From: Neckera pumila
Taxonomy: Eukaryota > Streptophyta > Bryopsida > Hypnales > Neckeraceae
Length of the DNA: 64,000 nt
Reading direction: 5' to 3'
NCBI GenBank assembly: GCA_963969595.1
Contig: OZ018414.1
Location: 22,303,660-22,367,659, forward strand
Shown here in pieces: positions 1-13,649 of the stretch. The translations under genes were made by a program, and so were the position numbers. The first letter of the stretch is position 1; every line of letters starts with the position of its first letter. Under the pieces are notes generated by a model. That model had not been told where the DNA came from. It saw only the letters and a program-made list of their open reading frames with translations, and did not search any database.

Positions 1-2200
1 ACACAATGTTTGCACTCTCATACATCCTACACTACCATCACATATATCACTATTTTGCTTATTATGGCACTCTTTCATCCAGTATTTTCAACACTTGTGT
101 AGATGATTGTGTCAAGTATTCTGCTTCTCCTCCAGCAATTGCCTTCATTTCTTTGTACAAACTTGGTTCACCAATTGAATATATTTGGGGGTGGTTAGAC
201 ATATTGTAATGCCCTATCTATTATGATGCTTGCAACGTACATTGATACTCCCTCTGATAAAGTTGGTGATAGAATAGGTCCTTCTAAAATAGACGGAGTT
301 GGGTAGTAATTGTACCACCCTTCTATATTGGTCTAAATATATTGTATGCATTTTCTATCATTGAAATATCCATCCTCATTCAATGTCAAACGCATAGACT
401 CTAACATGCTGAACGTTGACATGGATTCCGCTAATATTAATGTACCTTTGTTTTTTCTACGTCAGCTTCCATATCTTCCGATTCTACGTTCTTCACATCA
501 TTAGTATTTTTTGCATGAGCATAATTATAATTTTCTTCTATTTCTACTAATTTTGTTTTGTCCTCATGGACATCATTCACTGCATTGATTTTGGAAGAGC
601 CAAATTTTGACCACCACTAAGTATATTGTCAAAATGTTTGGAATCACTACCACCTTTCTTCAACGATGAGGCTCAAACTAATTGCGATCTCTTTCCTCTT
701 TTTTTTCTTTAGTTTAATTACTTGAATTTTTTTTTTCATCTGATGAGCCGCTTGGTGATCGCAATATCTTTTCAAGCCAACTACGTGATACACTTGTAAT
801 CGTTTGGCAATTTATCTCCCGTGCTCAACATTTGCAAAAATTTGCGTTCGGTTGTCCTATAGACACTATTCACCATTATCATTTCATCCATGTATATCAA
901 CTGCAATGTGTTGTACACGAATTGCGTTCCGGTTGATGCACCTTTCATGATGACAATTTTATTGCCCACAAAATGAGTCTTTTAAATTCCTAACATTGCC
1001 ATTGTGATGTGCAATGTCATCAGCTCCAATTTCGTGGCATATACATCTACACAGTCCTTGTTAATTCCATTGGTATCTTTTCCAACTTGCCCTCCGCTTG
1101 AGGTTTAGGATTTTTGTACTCTAGGAGTCTTTAAACACCACATTCAAATCGCTCGTGATGCTAGAATTTTTTTTCATGGGCCAACATTCTCTAAGATACT
1201 ACTTGATGATGGCAATGTCATACACCATTTGCACACCACACTATTGTTGCTCACTATGATGTAGATCATGCATATATGTGGAAACAGTTTATGATTTAAA
1301 TATCCAAAAATCTTGCATGGAATGAATTTTTTTTGGCAACACCACGTTTGATCACATTCCTTTGTCAAAGTATATACTTGGTGAAGAAAAACACATAACG
1401 TTCCATTGTAAGATTTTGAAGTTACTGCAACTTGTTGAAGTTAACCTTGTTGTAGTCCTTGTTTGATACTTCATCTTCCCCTTGTGAACCTCCATGTCTA
1501 CAATAAAAAAACCATAAACACATTTTTTCAAGTTCAGCTAACTTGTCCTTGAAGAACCCTTTTTTACACCTTACGAGAAGTGATGCTTCACGGTCTTAGG
1601 ATTAGACTATAAAGAGTGCGACTTGTTAGTTCCATCGAGCGTTAGATACATCCTCTACGTCTCAACTATAGCCTACATAACCTTTGTGACTCGTTGTCAT
1701 GTATAAAGAGTTTACTTCTGAAAAACTTTGGGTTCCTAACTGCAATTAGACAAGACTCAAAATGTGGGGGAATACCATGGATCATGCAAAGATATGAATA
1801 CTAAAACTTAGTATACATGTGTGTAATATGTTGTATAATATGCCTATAAACCCAAACATCAAAATATATGCATACATGTATAATATATATACATATGTAT
1901 ATATATATATATATATCAAAGATAATTATACATATAAATATTATGTATAAGAAAGGATTAAATCAAAATTCATTGTAAATAACCGTATGAAATTCTTGAG
2001 AAAATAATGAGTAGTCATACGAATGCCATAGCCGTATAAAAAATCCTAATCAAGAGTGTGAGATATTTTGAGAAGCTAATACAAGACTCTATGACCCCTC
2101 CAAATTTCAAGTCAAAATCATTTATTGTCCGATTTCCATAGTCGATCAAAGTTTCTTCCTTCAAATTTGGTGGTAGCTGAACACATCTTTGCTTATAAGG
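1..2200. other. AT-rich intergenic DNA with decayed coding-like stretches
   Basis: No intact gene is visible. On the minus strand between about 200 and 1400 several frames look formerly coding: an acidic Asp/Glu/Lys-rich stretch near 430-560 and a 62-codon stretch at 781-969 (minus) containing TTERKFLQM. They are broken by stops and frame changes and I do not recognise a family. A TA-rich microsatellite lies near 1,880-1,918. This is most simply an old transposon or captured coding remnant, but that is inference. Confidence 0.35.
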
Positions 2201-2449
2201 GCATATCTTACTCATAATTGCTCCAAATGCTTTGAATTATGACTTTTCAAAAATCCAAAAAATATCATACCTAACATATCTAAATTCCAAATTGATAGAA
2301 AATGACATCATTCCCTTATAGCTACCTTTATTTTATTACAACATAGCCCAACAAATCTTTATTCTAACCTTTCTTGATAAATAAAATATAGAAATCTTTT
2401 CAAGATTGAATCCTATAGTTACAAATAGAGATATAATATTTTCAACATC

Positions 2450-2700
2450 CTGCAGCTGATCGCCAAGTTGCAAACTTGGTTGGTTGTTAAAGTCCATTGA
2501 AGGTCGTCTTGCTGGCCCAGGTTCAATTCCCATTAAATCCATTGATTGTCATAGGCGGCCCCGCAACTTGGCACTTGCTAGTGAAAATAGGAAATTAACA
2601 GCCGACTGGCCACCTATCCTCCTAAGCTAGTGACAAGATGCGGTTCACCCAAGATTTGTTAACAAGCCCTAGAAATCACTAGCATTGAAATAAACGGTGG
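2450..2700 (+). repeat. tRNA-derived SINE-like remnant
   Basis: The segment carries a tRNA-type internal promoter pattern: an A-box-like stretch (TTGGTTGGTTGTTAAAG, about 2,477-2,493) followed some 30 bases later by a B-box-like GGTTCAATTCC at 2520-2530. The following sequence is unrelated to a tRNA 3' half and no clean cloverleaf can be drawn, which fits a tRNA-derived SINE better than a working tRNA gene. Target duplications were not found. Confidence 0.35.
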
Positions 2701-2929
2701 TTTTTACCACGTCCTCACCTTTTCTTCCTTGATTCTTTTCTATGAAAAGTTCTTTTATTCAAATCCAATGAACGTTAGAATGAAATTTGTGAAATTAGTC
2801 AAAGTTTGAACCATCTTTATAATAAGAAAACACCATGCAATGTCTTTGTATTAGTATTGAATGTCTTTTTCCATTAAGGAGAATTGCCTTCCAAGCAAAT
2901 CTCTGTACTTGTTTGTATCTATGGCGAAG

Positions 2930-4330
2930 AATTCATTTATGAGAGTTTCAATATCCATCTTTGGTATTGAGCACTACCAAGTTTTAGTTTTGTATGGAAG
3001 TTTATGCTAGTTGAATGCCGCTAGGCATGGTTCATTGTACCTTCCAAGCGATGGATCTTTTCTAAGTGCCTATTAGCAAAATAAACAAAACATAATTTAA
3101 AAAACAATTTTTGGCCAAATAGCCGAATTAAATAAGATCACTATGGTTTTTAGGACAAGAAGTTATAGTCCTGATTGATTAAATTTTAAGTGAAAGATCA
3201 GATCCTATCATTTCTAAAAACATGAATTTTGTTGAAATCCGACACTCTTAAAGAAAGTTATGACTAGATGAAGCTTAGCCTTTGGAATGACAATTTACAC
3301 TTCATTCATCCTTTTTCGAGCAACTCCTAAACTTGATTTGACTTGCGATTTTGGCTATGTTTTTAGGTTAAAATGCACTACCTAAATCCTAACTTTGGCT
3401 CTATGCCTAATTGCCTATGTGATTAAAAATGTCACAAGTTCATTTATTATCATTCTAAACTTGAGATTTTATTGTCTTTTAGGATTTTAAGTATTTTTTA
3501 AAGTTTGATTTAATTATGAACTATTCTAATTCTTTAAAATGAAATCTAAATCTAATTTTTTTCTTGATTATCTGCAAAGTTTTAAAGTTAACATCTATCT
3601 TTTCCTAAGGCGCTGAATTATTTCTATTCATTTATTATTTTGAAATTTTAGGACTTCTTTTTTATGGATGAAGTTTGACCACTAACCAGTACTTCAAACT
3701 TCATCCGCTAATTATTTTTAACTTCTAATTCAAAATTAATTTCTATTTTTACTTCTATGGTTTGGATTCTTACTACTACCTAAATTATTTCTTTTGGATG
3801 AAATTGGCTAATTTTCATCCATTTTAATTAACTTGTTTTGATTCTATTTTCTAAATGTTTTTGGTTCGAAAACCTCTAAACCTATTTAATAAGCTTCCAA
3901 AACTAAAATTGAAAATCAGATCTAATCTTAATGGTCTAAATTTAATTTATAATTTGACTATGGTTCAAGATTTCTAATTAGAACATTCAAATGAAAAAAT
4001 AAGGTTTTAAAAACTTACCACGATATTAATCACTATTATTAGATGATCAAAAAACTCTTTCAAATGTTCTATTTTGTTATTGATATTCTAATGGTTGACT
4101 TTGTAGTGGAATAGAATATTTGTCCCAACTTCAAGAAAATGATTGACAACTGCTTCTCCCCCTATTCAAGTCAATTATTTTCTAATCTAAAATTCTAATG
4201 GCTAATTAGAATTCCTTGTATTTCCTTCTAATCTCTATTTATTGCTAAACTTTCAACATCTAAATTGTCATCTCATTCTTTTATTTGCAAGACTCCACTA
4301 GAGAAATTATGTGGCCTTTGAAAGGGTATT
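2930..4330 (+). repeat. Dispersed repeat, copy 1 (diverged)
   Basis: This stretch aligns by eye, with much divergence, to 11,310-12,960 in the same orientation. Shared landmarks in the same order are 'cattgtacctt.caagc.atg', a 'gatgaa.t.tgaccgctaa' to 'cttcatccg' hairpin (3,665-3,710 versus 12,110-12,152), and 'cttctaaatgtttt'. No ORF of note. It could be an old transposon end or part of a retroelement. Confidence 0.4.
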
Positions 4331-6767
4331 CCAAAGTGACCAACCAAGCTATTAAAAATCCACTAGAAAACTTATCTAAAGTGTTCAAAGTACATTGTCA
4401 TACAAGCTAATAATATTAGAAAAATTGATGTCTAAATCAACAGAGAAATCAATTCAAGTATATTGATTATTGCAATTGGTTAGGAGAGCTTGATTTGGAC
4501 ACAAATCAACACAATTTTGTTGATATATGCCACATTAGCATTCACTTTTCTTGTGAAAATGCCATGTCACTATAAACTTCCACGTGGACTTTGATGTGGA
4601 AAAGTAGAATGTCTCTTGGAGAAGATCCTATAATGTACATATATGTACAAAAATAAATGTTTCAAAAATCTACAAATTAATAATAGAAAGTAAAATCTTC
4701 ATTTTATGGATTAATTTGAATTTGAATACATAAAAAGGTTATCAATTGTACCATTATATATTAGCATCTTTATTGTCTTATAAAAATTTATACATTTGAG
4801 AATGTCAAATCAACAAGGCATTTTATTTCTATGAAGAAATCTAAATCTATGAAAAAGTCTAAATCTATAAAAATTTCTAATTCAAATCTATCAAGCACTT
4901 ATTCTCTATTTGGATCATAGACAGGCTGGATAGCTCCTACAGTAGCTTCCGCAAGTATGCACACATTTGCATCATGTGAGACAAAGATATATACCTTGCA
5001 ACCTCTAAGAGAAAAAAGAAAGCTCATGATGCGAAAGGTAAGAATGTGTGCCCAAAACCTTTTTTCATGCTACAAACTTGCAAGATTTATCAAGCAAAAA
5101 TTTTATGACTCAAGTGAGCAAATATCATCTCCTCAATGATTCGCAATCAGAAACATATAATAGAGTTAATTGATCACAAGAGGTCTAACCTTTCAGTTTG
5201 CTGGAGACCTTGTCCAACCTAATTTCTGCACACAGTTTTACAGTTGGCACGTCTAAACACTTCAACAAGGCTTTCTCAATTGTCACCTATTTATCAAGAA
5301 ACAAAGTTCAAAATGCTCAGAAGTTATTGTTGCCACATAAACCAATCCTTCAACATATAAGGTAGAGGCACCTATTGTCAATCTTTTAAGGGATTTTTCA
5401 GCAGATGATGAGCAATTTATGACGAAGCAAATTTTTCACATGTAGAAAGATAGGAAATATGGGGATTGAAATTTTTTCATGATTTTATTCCCAAAGTTGA
5501 AATTACTATGAATTTTGGGAGCCAAAAAGTACTCAGGACCAATTGCCGATCTCTAGACTCTTCCAATTCCCATCCATCAAGAAGTGCGTTTTCTCTCACT
5601 TCTTTGGAACATGTGTCATAACCTTATTAGTCCCTACCTTGAGAAAACACATTCCAAGCTTAGATTGGATTTGTTTAGGCTTATTCTAGCTAAGATCGGA
5701 AATAGTACCCCCTGTAGATTGGAAATGGGTTCAGATCAACAATGGGTGCCTCTACCTTACAGTAGTGAGAGAAAGCATGAGATGGTCTACATATACATTC
5801 CAAATCATTAACAACATATTTAAGTACAAGGTACTAAATAGCAATAATTGCAAATTCAAAATCCTGCCTTTCCTCTAACTTTTTATCACAATTTTTTGGA
5901 GAAAATCACCAATTGTGTATGTTTCATCCACAATGACATGATTTGAATTCGTTCACTGCATCCAAATAATAACAAGTAGTAGTATAGGTATGATTACGTC
6001 TATCATAAACAAGAGAAATTCAAGTCATGATCTAAACTGTTGAATGAAATCCAAACCTCTCAAATTCTCAATGCAAAGCGTAATTCAGACCTCCCGAGTT
6101 CACAGTTAATCGAACTAATTGATGCAAGCTCAAATTGATTGATGCAAACTCGAATGATGCAAACTCAGAGGTTCAAAATTCATATTCGTACCGCAAATTA
6201 ACTTGCTCATTACCTGTGAGAGTTTGTATTGGAAACTTGCTCACTTAAAAACTTACAATCGTCTTGTAAGCTCACACTCCAAACCAGATCATCACAGGAT
6301 CGATACCTCATACCTTGAGGTTACCCCAGTGAAAACATGGTGGTAACCACCTGCAAAATAAATTTCAGACACAATCAACAACCTCAGACCTCAAATCATG
6401 AATGGAATTAAAACGGAATTGAAAGATCTTTAAAAAAAGTTGGCTCATGATCAAAGACACACCACACTTGAGCGATCCCAACAGTGGAGGATGGAGAACA
6501 AAAGAAAAGAGCAGCGCATGAAGAGAAGAGAGAACCCTCACTAGAAGAAACCCGGATTTTAGGTGGCGTCAAAAAAAAAACTTTTTTTTTTTCTCAATAA
6601 TCATGTCTAATATAACATCTAGCAGCACAAGGCAGCAGAACACAATACAAGGTGCTAAAACACACAATTTGAATTGGAAAGTTTAACCAATGAAGTGGCT
6701 TTTGTGTCACATATTTAATTTTGTGTCACAATCAAATTTATGCCACTTAGTCAATTGTGTGTAATTG
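4331..6767. other. AT-rich intergenic DNA, nothing recognised
   Basis: Only short chance ORFs (60-75 codons) and low-complexity A/T runs are present. I see no gene, RNA or clear repeat boundary. Confidence 0.5.
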
Positions 6768-7640
6768 AGGGTGAGAAGAGAAGCTCTTTATACAAGTGGA
6801 GTAGTGCTAGGTAAAACAAACCATGTGGGATATGTGAATTAGGATTAAAAGGAGCTCCACCGTTTATGGTTAAGTGAAAACATAGAAATTGTGTTAAAAG
6901 TCAAATTTCAAATCTCATTTAGGCATAGTAGAAAAAAAATATTTTAAACTTCAAAACTATATAAGTTGGAAAATCAATCTGAGCTTTATTTCCAAAAATC
7001 CGTTTGAGATTTCAAGACTCCACCTAAAAGTTATGGACAAGTTTGAAAGAAGGTGTTTGAAAATGTAAAAAAAATGTCCCTTCCACCCCTTATTTGAAAA
7101 AATTTGTCTATAACTCTTAGATGGGGCTTCAAAATCTAAAATGGATTTTTGGAGATAAAACTTAAGGTAAGTATGCCGTTGACCGCACATTGCTTGAAAT
7201 CGCACACCATACCGCACAAGTACCGCACAAGTTTCTCATATTGTAAGTGAAGGGATGGATCTTCAAATCTTTACAAACCACAGTGTGCAGTGAAGAGATG
7301 CAAGCTATTTTTTACTATTTTTTTACCTTGTCACCTTCAAGTTGCAACAAAATCTGCAAGAGGAAACCTTTTTGTACATTTTTTTTAGGAAGTGAATCTT
7401 AATATGGCATTTCATAATCGCGCCAAGTTTTAGAGCTTGCAAGTTCCTATAATATTATGGAAAAGGATTTGAATTTTGCCTGTGCGGTGATTGGCACGTC
7501 TACCTTAGCTTAGTTTTCCAATTTCTTCTAGTTCAAATTTTTTTCAAAAAAGATACTATACTATGCCCAAATGAGGTATAAAATTTGACTTTGAGCACAA
7601 TTCCTGCATTTTCACTTGACCAAGAGTGACTTCATTTTTT
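6768..7640. mobile_element. Foldback (palindromic) element, copy 1
   Basis: The left part (from GTGAGAAGAGAAGCTCTTTA) and the right part to about 7,640 are imperfect inverted copies of each other. Left: 'atttaggcatagtag' and 'aaaatccgtttgagatttc'. Right: 'actatgcccaaatgaggt' and 'gagcacaattcctgcattttcac'. The same two arms recur at 58,512-59,107, and a single right arm at 10,296-10,583. No transposase ORF is present, so this is a non-autonomous foldback/MITE-type element; family unknown. Confidence 0.55.
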
Positions 7641-8759
7641 GTGAACAAAATTGAAAAGTATTGAATATGATACAATCTTAGTGGTGGAGAATTTTCTACT
7701 TGAGTAAGTGAATCAAATTGTGATCCCTTTCAAAAGGCGACCCCTATAAATTCCTATCTAATATGTACAATATTATTGTAGGAATATTAATTTTTAGCAT
7801 TGTGAAAATTCATAATTTATTCATACATTGTCTATAAAATGCACTTTAGGAGGTTTTAGATTATTCTATACACTTCTACCAAGATCCAATAAGAAATTGG
7901 CAGTCTCCTAATAGGAACAATGTGCAATTGCATATTTGGTCACATTTAGGCATAATTACTTTATGACAATCTAAGTAGTGATGGTGTTTGTCGTCAACTT
8001 TCTATTGCAATTATTTGTTTGACAGGTATGTGTAATGCACAAGTTTTGTCAATAATAGCAAATTGTCATTCAAGTGATGAAATAAAAACTGTATTTTTCA
8101 AATATTTGAAAGTTACGTGTTTCTAAATTGATTTAACAAAGACTAATCATTAAAGATATTAGAAGCTTGATATGAATAGTTTCAATCAATTTGAACATTC
8201 AAATAAAGTAAAAATGTCAAAAAGGTTGTACAATATTATACAAAATTAATAGCACATGTAGATTTGGTAAGAGTTGACTTTTGGCATTTGGAGAATAAAT
8301 CTCATTGAATTTACAATAAGTTTAGAAAAGATAAATGAATTTTGGAACTAATTTAATTTTTATAAAATTCAAAAAATTAGGCACAGATGAACCCTAAAAT
8401 TACCTAGAATGGAGTACTTTCAAGTAGAAGGAAAAAACAAAGGACAATGGTATTAAGTTCTACAAATATGTTTTTCCTAACCCCTCTTTTGGAATTCTTG
8501 ACCACTAAGATTGTACCATATTCAACACTTTTCAATTTTGTTCACAAAAAGTGAGGCCATTCCTAGTTATATCTCAGCTATATATCCCCCCCCCTTTGTT
8601 TCACTATTGTTTCAACATTCAGTGCATTAGTGTATTTTTTCAAAGTTGTGAAAACGACTAAAAATTGGTTAATTGTTATTTGAAATAGTGATGGAATATT
8701 TTTGGTATGTTTATCTAATGGTTCAATGTCTAAAAAATCAAATTGTTTTAGTGTGTCAT
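7641..8759. other. AT-rich intergenic DNA, nothing recognised
   Basis: No ORF above background and no RNA gene. The 5' part shares short matches with the neighbouring foldback element but I cannot set a boundary. Confidence 0.45.
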
Positions 8760-9030
8760 AGTCATACCATTAAATTTGAAATTAATTTGTATTAGCACAC
8801 CATTTATCCATCATTGAAACTATGTTTAAAACACCATTATTTTAGCCATTATTGAAACAACCATGAGACAAAATTTAAACAACAACATTTAGCCATTGTT
8901 AAAACAACAAATAGACAAAATATAAATGACAACATTCAACCATTGTTGAAACAACAATGAGACATTTTTTAAGCAAAAAAAATTTAAGAATCATTAATAC
9001 AATAATGAAACATTGTTAAAAAAAAACATT
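8760..9030 (+). repeat. Degenerate tandem repeat, unit about 55 bp
   Basis: Four to five imperfect units follow the pattern 'catt.(a)gccattgttgaaacaacaa.tgagacaaaatttaaa'. Units differ by substitutions and small indels. Confidence 0.5.
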
Positions 9031-10295
9031 TTACTTGTCCATACTATGTTTCGATTGGTTGTCCTTTAGCTTTCATTTGTAAAGCAACGTCACTATACCA
9101 GGGATACTCATGGTAGCAATATGTAATCTTAATATAAAGTGGCCAATCACCAAGTCAATCTCTAGGGCCATTTGGATTTAGGACTCTAGTGGTGGCAATG
9201 CCAATGGTGCATTAGATCAATACTAATTCAATTGCATTGATGTGCAAGGATATACCATTTACTAGTTAATGTTGTGACAACAAAATTCATTACATTACCA
9301 ATTTATTGATGCAAAGTCACTAATTATTTTGACGCATTCACACTGCATTTGAAAACATCACATGACTCATTCAACAAGGAATTAATTCTAATTAATAGAA
9401 ATGTAATAGTAACAATTACATACTACATTGTTTCAAAATCACAATACTCATAAAGTAATGAATATTAATAAATAGAAATGTAATAGTAACCGTGATAGTA
9501 ACAAACTAACAATTACATATTGTTCAAACTATCGAATGTGTCACTAAGGAGCGCAATTTGGTGCAAATTTACATTGAAAGAGAATCACTACTTCTAAGCT
9601 AGACTAAGCTGGTTCTACGTTGGACTGAGGTCCTTATGCTTGGTCAATTTTTTTACATAAAACTGGATTTTAAGGGTTGCCAAAACCCTCTAAAATAGCT
9701 CGTTTGATGTCATCTTGCACTGGATGTATGTGATTTAAGGTTGGATCCTTCCCAAGAAGGAAAGAGTGTATGATTAAAGCCAACCTCTGCTGTCATTTTA
9801 GCATATGACTTGTTTAATTAATATCATGCAATTGAAACACTTGATAATAATATACATAATAAAATTAGTGTACAAATAAATATAAAGGAATAATAACATT
9901 GTAAATGTGGACCATACGTTAACGAACTTCCATTGAGTGCCCCAAGGAAGGGGGTATGGTTTCCCCGAACAATTGCGGTTAGCATGTCCGTATGCTTCAC
10001 GTTGATTGCTTTTTTGCATCCTTCTTTAGTTTGTGCAAAAGAACTCTATCTGATACGGACATTCCATCTATCAAAACTAAATTAATATTAGTACACTTTG
10101 AAAGATAAACTACAAAAAGATTATGAAAAAATAATCACATTGCATAAAAATGTATCGCATTTCAAAAACTCATTATACAAAAACGTATTGTATATCAAAA
10201 AAGCATTGAATCAAAAATATATCAATAATGCATTGCATTGCATTGCCTTGCATCCTACACAAATTGTATTGCATTCACACCACAACACATCCAAC
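9031..10295. other. AT-rich intergenic DNA
   Basis: No gene seen. A short duplicated phrase, 'aatagaaatgtaatagtaac', occurs near 9,395 and 9,471. The rest is unstructured. Confidence 0.45.
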
Positions 10296-10583
10296 TCCTC
10301 CCTGAAATTTGTCCATAACTTTTGATTGAAAGTTCAAAATCTTAAAAGGATTTTTGGAAATGAAAGCTAGCTTAATTTTCCACATTAATTTAATTCAAAG
10401 TTTTTTGAATTTTTTTATTCTACTATGCTTAAATGAGGTCTAAAATTCTACTTTGAACACAATTCCTATTTTGACTTAACTAAGAGCGATTGAGCTCTTG
10501 CTAATCCTATTTATTTACATATCCCACATAGGTTGTTTTACCTCTTATCATCCAATTTGTATAAAGAGCTTGTCTTTCTCAAC
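10296..10583 (+). mobile_element. Foldback element, single right arm (copy 2)
   Basis: From 'tttgtccataacttttgatt' to 'gtataaagagcttg' this matches the right arm of the 58,512-59,107 element ('tctactatg.ctaaatgaggtctaaaattc', 'acacaattccta.ttttgactta'). The opposite arm is missing, so this is a truncated copy. Confidence 0.5.
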
Positions 10584-10783
10584 TTCACACACATTAATAA
10601 GTTGCTTTTGGAGCTAGATGCTGAATATTTTATTAATTTAATGTTTTGAATGATGAAAATTGCAATAATTATTATTTTTATTACTGAAGTTAAAAAGTTA
10701 AATTTTATTAAATATTTGGCAAAGGGTGCCAAAATTGAACAAATACTATGATATAGAATATTTATTTTTATAATAAATCAAAC

Positions 10784-10789
10784 CAATAG

Positions 10790-10821
<32 letters not shown>

Positions 10822-10822
10822 G
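10784..10822. repeat. Compound (TA)n(GA)n microsatellite
   Basis: A run of TA dinucleotides passes directly into about nine GA dinucleotides. Confidence 0.85.
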
Positions 10823-11309
10823 GACAAATGTTTTTTATCTCTGAAAAGTAATAGATTTCTTAAAACACCAAGAAATAAAGCTTGGAATTTAAGTCTCTCT
10901 CTGTATGAGTCCTAAGTGGCAAATTAAAGCTCACATATAGACTTCTTTTCTTCCTCCTAGACAATACTCTGGTGAACATATGGAAATTTCATTCACAACA
11001 ATATTTCAGCAATAATCTCTTGTTTTAAGAATGAAAGGATTGTCCTACAAATCTTTTCAAAAATGCCTTACAAAGCTTTTAGCATTCCCCCATCTTCGTT
11101 CTTATAGATATATTTCACGTTACAATTGACATAAAGCACTTTTCTACATGCCAATGTAGAGTGATCTTTGCAAAGTTTGTGTTCAATGCTACAAATGGTA
11201 TCAAACGAATTGCCCATATTATCTTGGGTACCACATAGATGTTGGAGATTTTTGGAAGGCAATGCACCTTCCATTTTAGATTGAAAGTATTTTCTACCAT
11301 TTTGTATCG

Positions 11310-12960
11310 TCATATTTGCTACTCTTTGTGAGCACTTACTTACCCACCCTTGGTAATTAATCGAGCACAAACGGGTTCTAGTTTCGTGTGGATTTTTATC
11401 AACCTATGGGTGTCTAGCATCAATCCATTGTACCTTACAAGCAATGAAATCTTTTGAATTTCCTAAACATCCACAATTTGCAAGAAAACCAAAGAAATGC
11501 AATTATTCACAAGTTCTATTTTAACTTCTTCAAGCAAAAGAGGCCACAATGGTTTTGAGATAGCTATGGTTAAAGCCTAAATTTAGCAATCTTAAATAGT
11601 AGAGCACCTTATGCCATTTCCAAAAACATAAAATTTGACCCTATCCCATTCTCCTAGCAAAAGATATCGATGGATGAAGCCTTAGCCCTTTTGGGGCTAT
11701 TTAACCTTCATCCATACTTTTGGACTTGTTCTATATTTCAATTAATCTTGAAGTTTGAACCCTAGTTCTAAGTAGTTAAGCCCCATCTAAGTTATAAGTT
11801 TGGACTTCGATGGATTAATTCTAACCTAGAACTCACCCTTTGACTTCTCCTAGGGTTTTTGGTCTTTTCTAAAGTCTGAATCACTTTTGGATTACTTGAA
11901 GCTCCTACTTTGATTTCTTATGATAAGTTCTTCCTTTGATCAAGTTGAGATGACCTAATCATTCCTATCCTTATTCCTTGAAGTTTTGAATAAGCTTTGA
12001 ATTGAAACTATTTTAGCATTGTTAGGGTTGTTCCTTGAAGAGGCTTCAAGCTTCCCAAATGTTATCTCACTTGAAATTTCATCTATCTTATCAAAAGTTA
12101 TTAATAGATGAAATCTGACCGCTAATCAATATTTAAAACTTCATCCGTTGATTGCTATTAACTCTAAATTGAAAATTAACTTTTAACTTTAGTTTTGAAA
12201 TTTAGGCTACTTCTACTTCCTAATTTAGTTCCTCTTGGTTACTTCTAAATGTTTTTCATCCAATTTAGGTGGTAAACTTCATCCTTCTATTTCTTACTCG
12301 TTTTAGTTCTATATCTTAAATGTGATATGTTTTCGGAAAGCTCTAATTTTAATTTACAGACTTCTATAGATAAACTTGGGGCAAAATCTTACCTTGACTC
12401 TTTGAATGGACTTTGAAGTTCGGCTAAGTGTTTTAAATATTAATTTAAACAATTCAAAAGGAGATGGAGAAATTAACAATTTATCTCAAGTTGGGCGTCA
12501 TCCGCCATGTTGTAGAGAAGCTCCTCGAGGTACTCCTAATCCGTCATCTTTGGATGTAGTCTTTACAATTTTCTCACCACCTTAAAGATGGTGTGTTTAT
12601 TATAAAATTTTGCAATTTTCACTACTTTCTTTTTCTTTCTACCTCTACTCCATTTTCTTCTAATACTATTCTAATTCAATTATTTAACTATTCCAAAAGT
12701 TGACTTCTTTTGGAATAAATAATTGACTTGAAACTTCTAAACAATAATCGATCTCCCACCTCTTATCCTATCTTGGTCAATTATTGTTCTATCCAAAGGT
12801 TTTGTGGTTCTAAATTGGTTCTTTAAGATTTCCACCTAATGTTCTAAAACCCTAAATTCTTCCCTTCATCTTTTAACTCTCCTATCCCTCCATCATTTGC
12901 AAAGTGATTTCAAATGGTTTTGAAAATTTCTATGAGAGCTTTAAGGTTGATCTATTGTTT
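11310..12960 (+). repeat. Dispersed repeat, copy 2 (diverged)
   Basis: Second copy of the repeat at 2,930-4,330, same orientation, same order of landmarks. The two copies are about 8.4 kb apart but so diverged that calling them LTRs of one element would be unsafe; no gag or pol sequence lies between them. Confidence 0.4.
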
Positions 12961-13068
12961 CCCTCAATTGTAACTATTTGTTAATTTGTTGGAGAGTTTT
13001 CTCAACTTTGCATTCTAATCCTACTTCCCCTCCCTATCCTCCCTATTTTATTCTTATAGCCTACTTAA

Positions 13069-13645
13069 CCCCTAAAGTCCCAAGGCCATTTTTCTGTCAA
13101 AAATCACTCAAAACTGCTACTTTTGTTGCGTTCATTTAAAAGATCAGAAAAAACATTTTTTTTAGAAATTAACCGTAGGATCTTGTAGTACACTTTTTAC
13201 AAATCATGTAGTAAAAATTTTGTGATGTTTGACCGTACGGATTGAAAGATATCAGCATTCAAAGTGAAAGAAAAAGTTTTTTTCAAGAAGATGCTCTAAT
13301 TGCCCGAAAAACAAGATTGTCCATAACTTTCTCATAAAAAATCCAAATGAAATGAATCAAAGCTTAACAAATAGGCAAAAATATAATCTATAAGGAAAAA
13401 AAATTAAAAAAATTAAATTAAATTTTTTGCAAAATTTTTTTGCTGCCCCTTCTCCCCTGTTTTGAGCTTATTTGGGCATAACTTTTGCTCCCAGGCACCG
13501 ATTGAAATAAAAATTACATTCCCCAAAAGCTAATAAGTTTTTCTATCTTATGGGAAAGTTTCAGAAAGTTTCATTAAAAATTGAGCTCATAGGAACCTGC
13601 CCAAAATCCATTTTGTCCCCCGTAGGGACAATGGGACTTTAGGGG
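13069..13645 (+). mobile_element. TTAA-flanked MITE-like element, copy A (577 bp)
   Basis: The element is bounded by TTAA at 13065-13068 and 13646-13649. Its ends are inverted repeats: CCCCTAAAGTCCCA at the left and the complement of the same 14 bases at the right. A second copy of the same length lies in inverted orientation at 54,219-54,795. No long ORF. TTAA duplication with CCC-starting ends is the signature of piggyBac-type transposition, so this is best read as a non-autonomous piggyBac-like element; the superfamily call is inference from ends only. Confidence 0.75.
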
Positions 13646-13649
13646 TTAA

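Noticed and set aside
2450..2560. Intact tRNA gene
   Set aside because: Only A/B-box-like motifs are present; no acceptor stem or anticodon arm can be paired.
2930..12960. The two 1.4-1.6 kb repeats as LTRs of one retrotransposon
   Set aside because: The copies are highly diverged and no gag, protease, reverse transcriptase or integrase sequence, primer-binding site or polypurine tract was seen between them.
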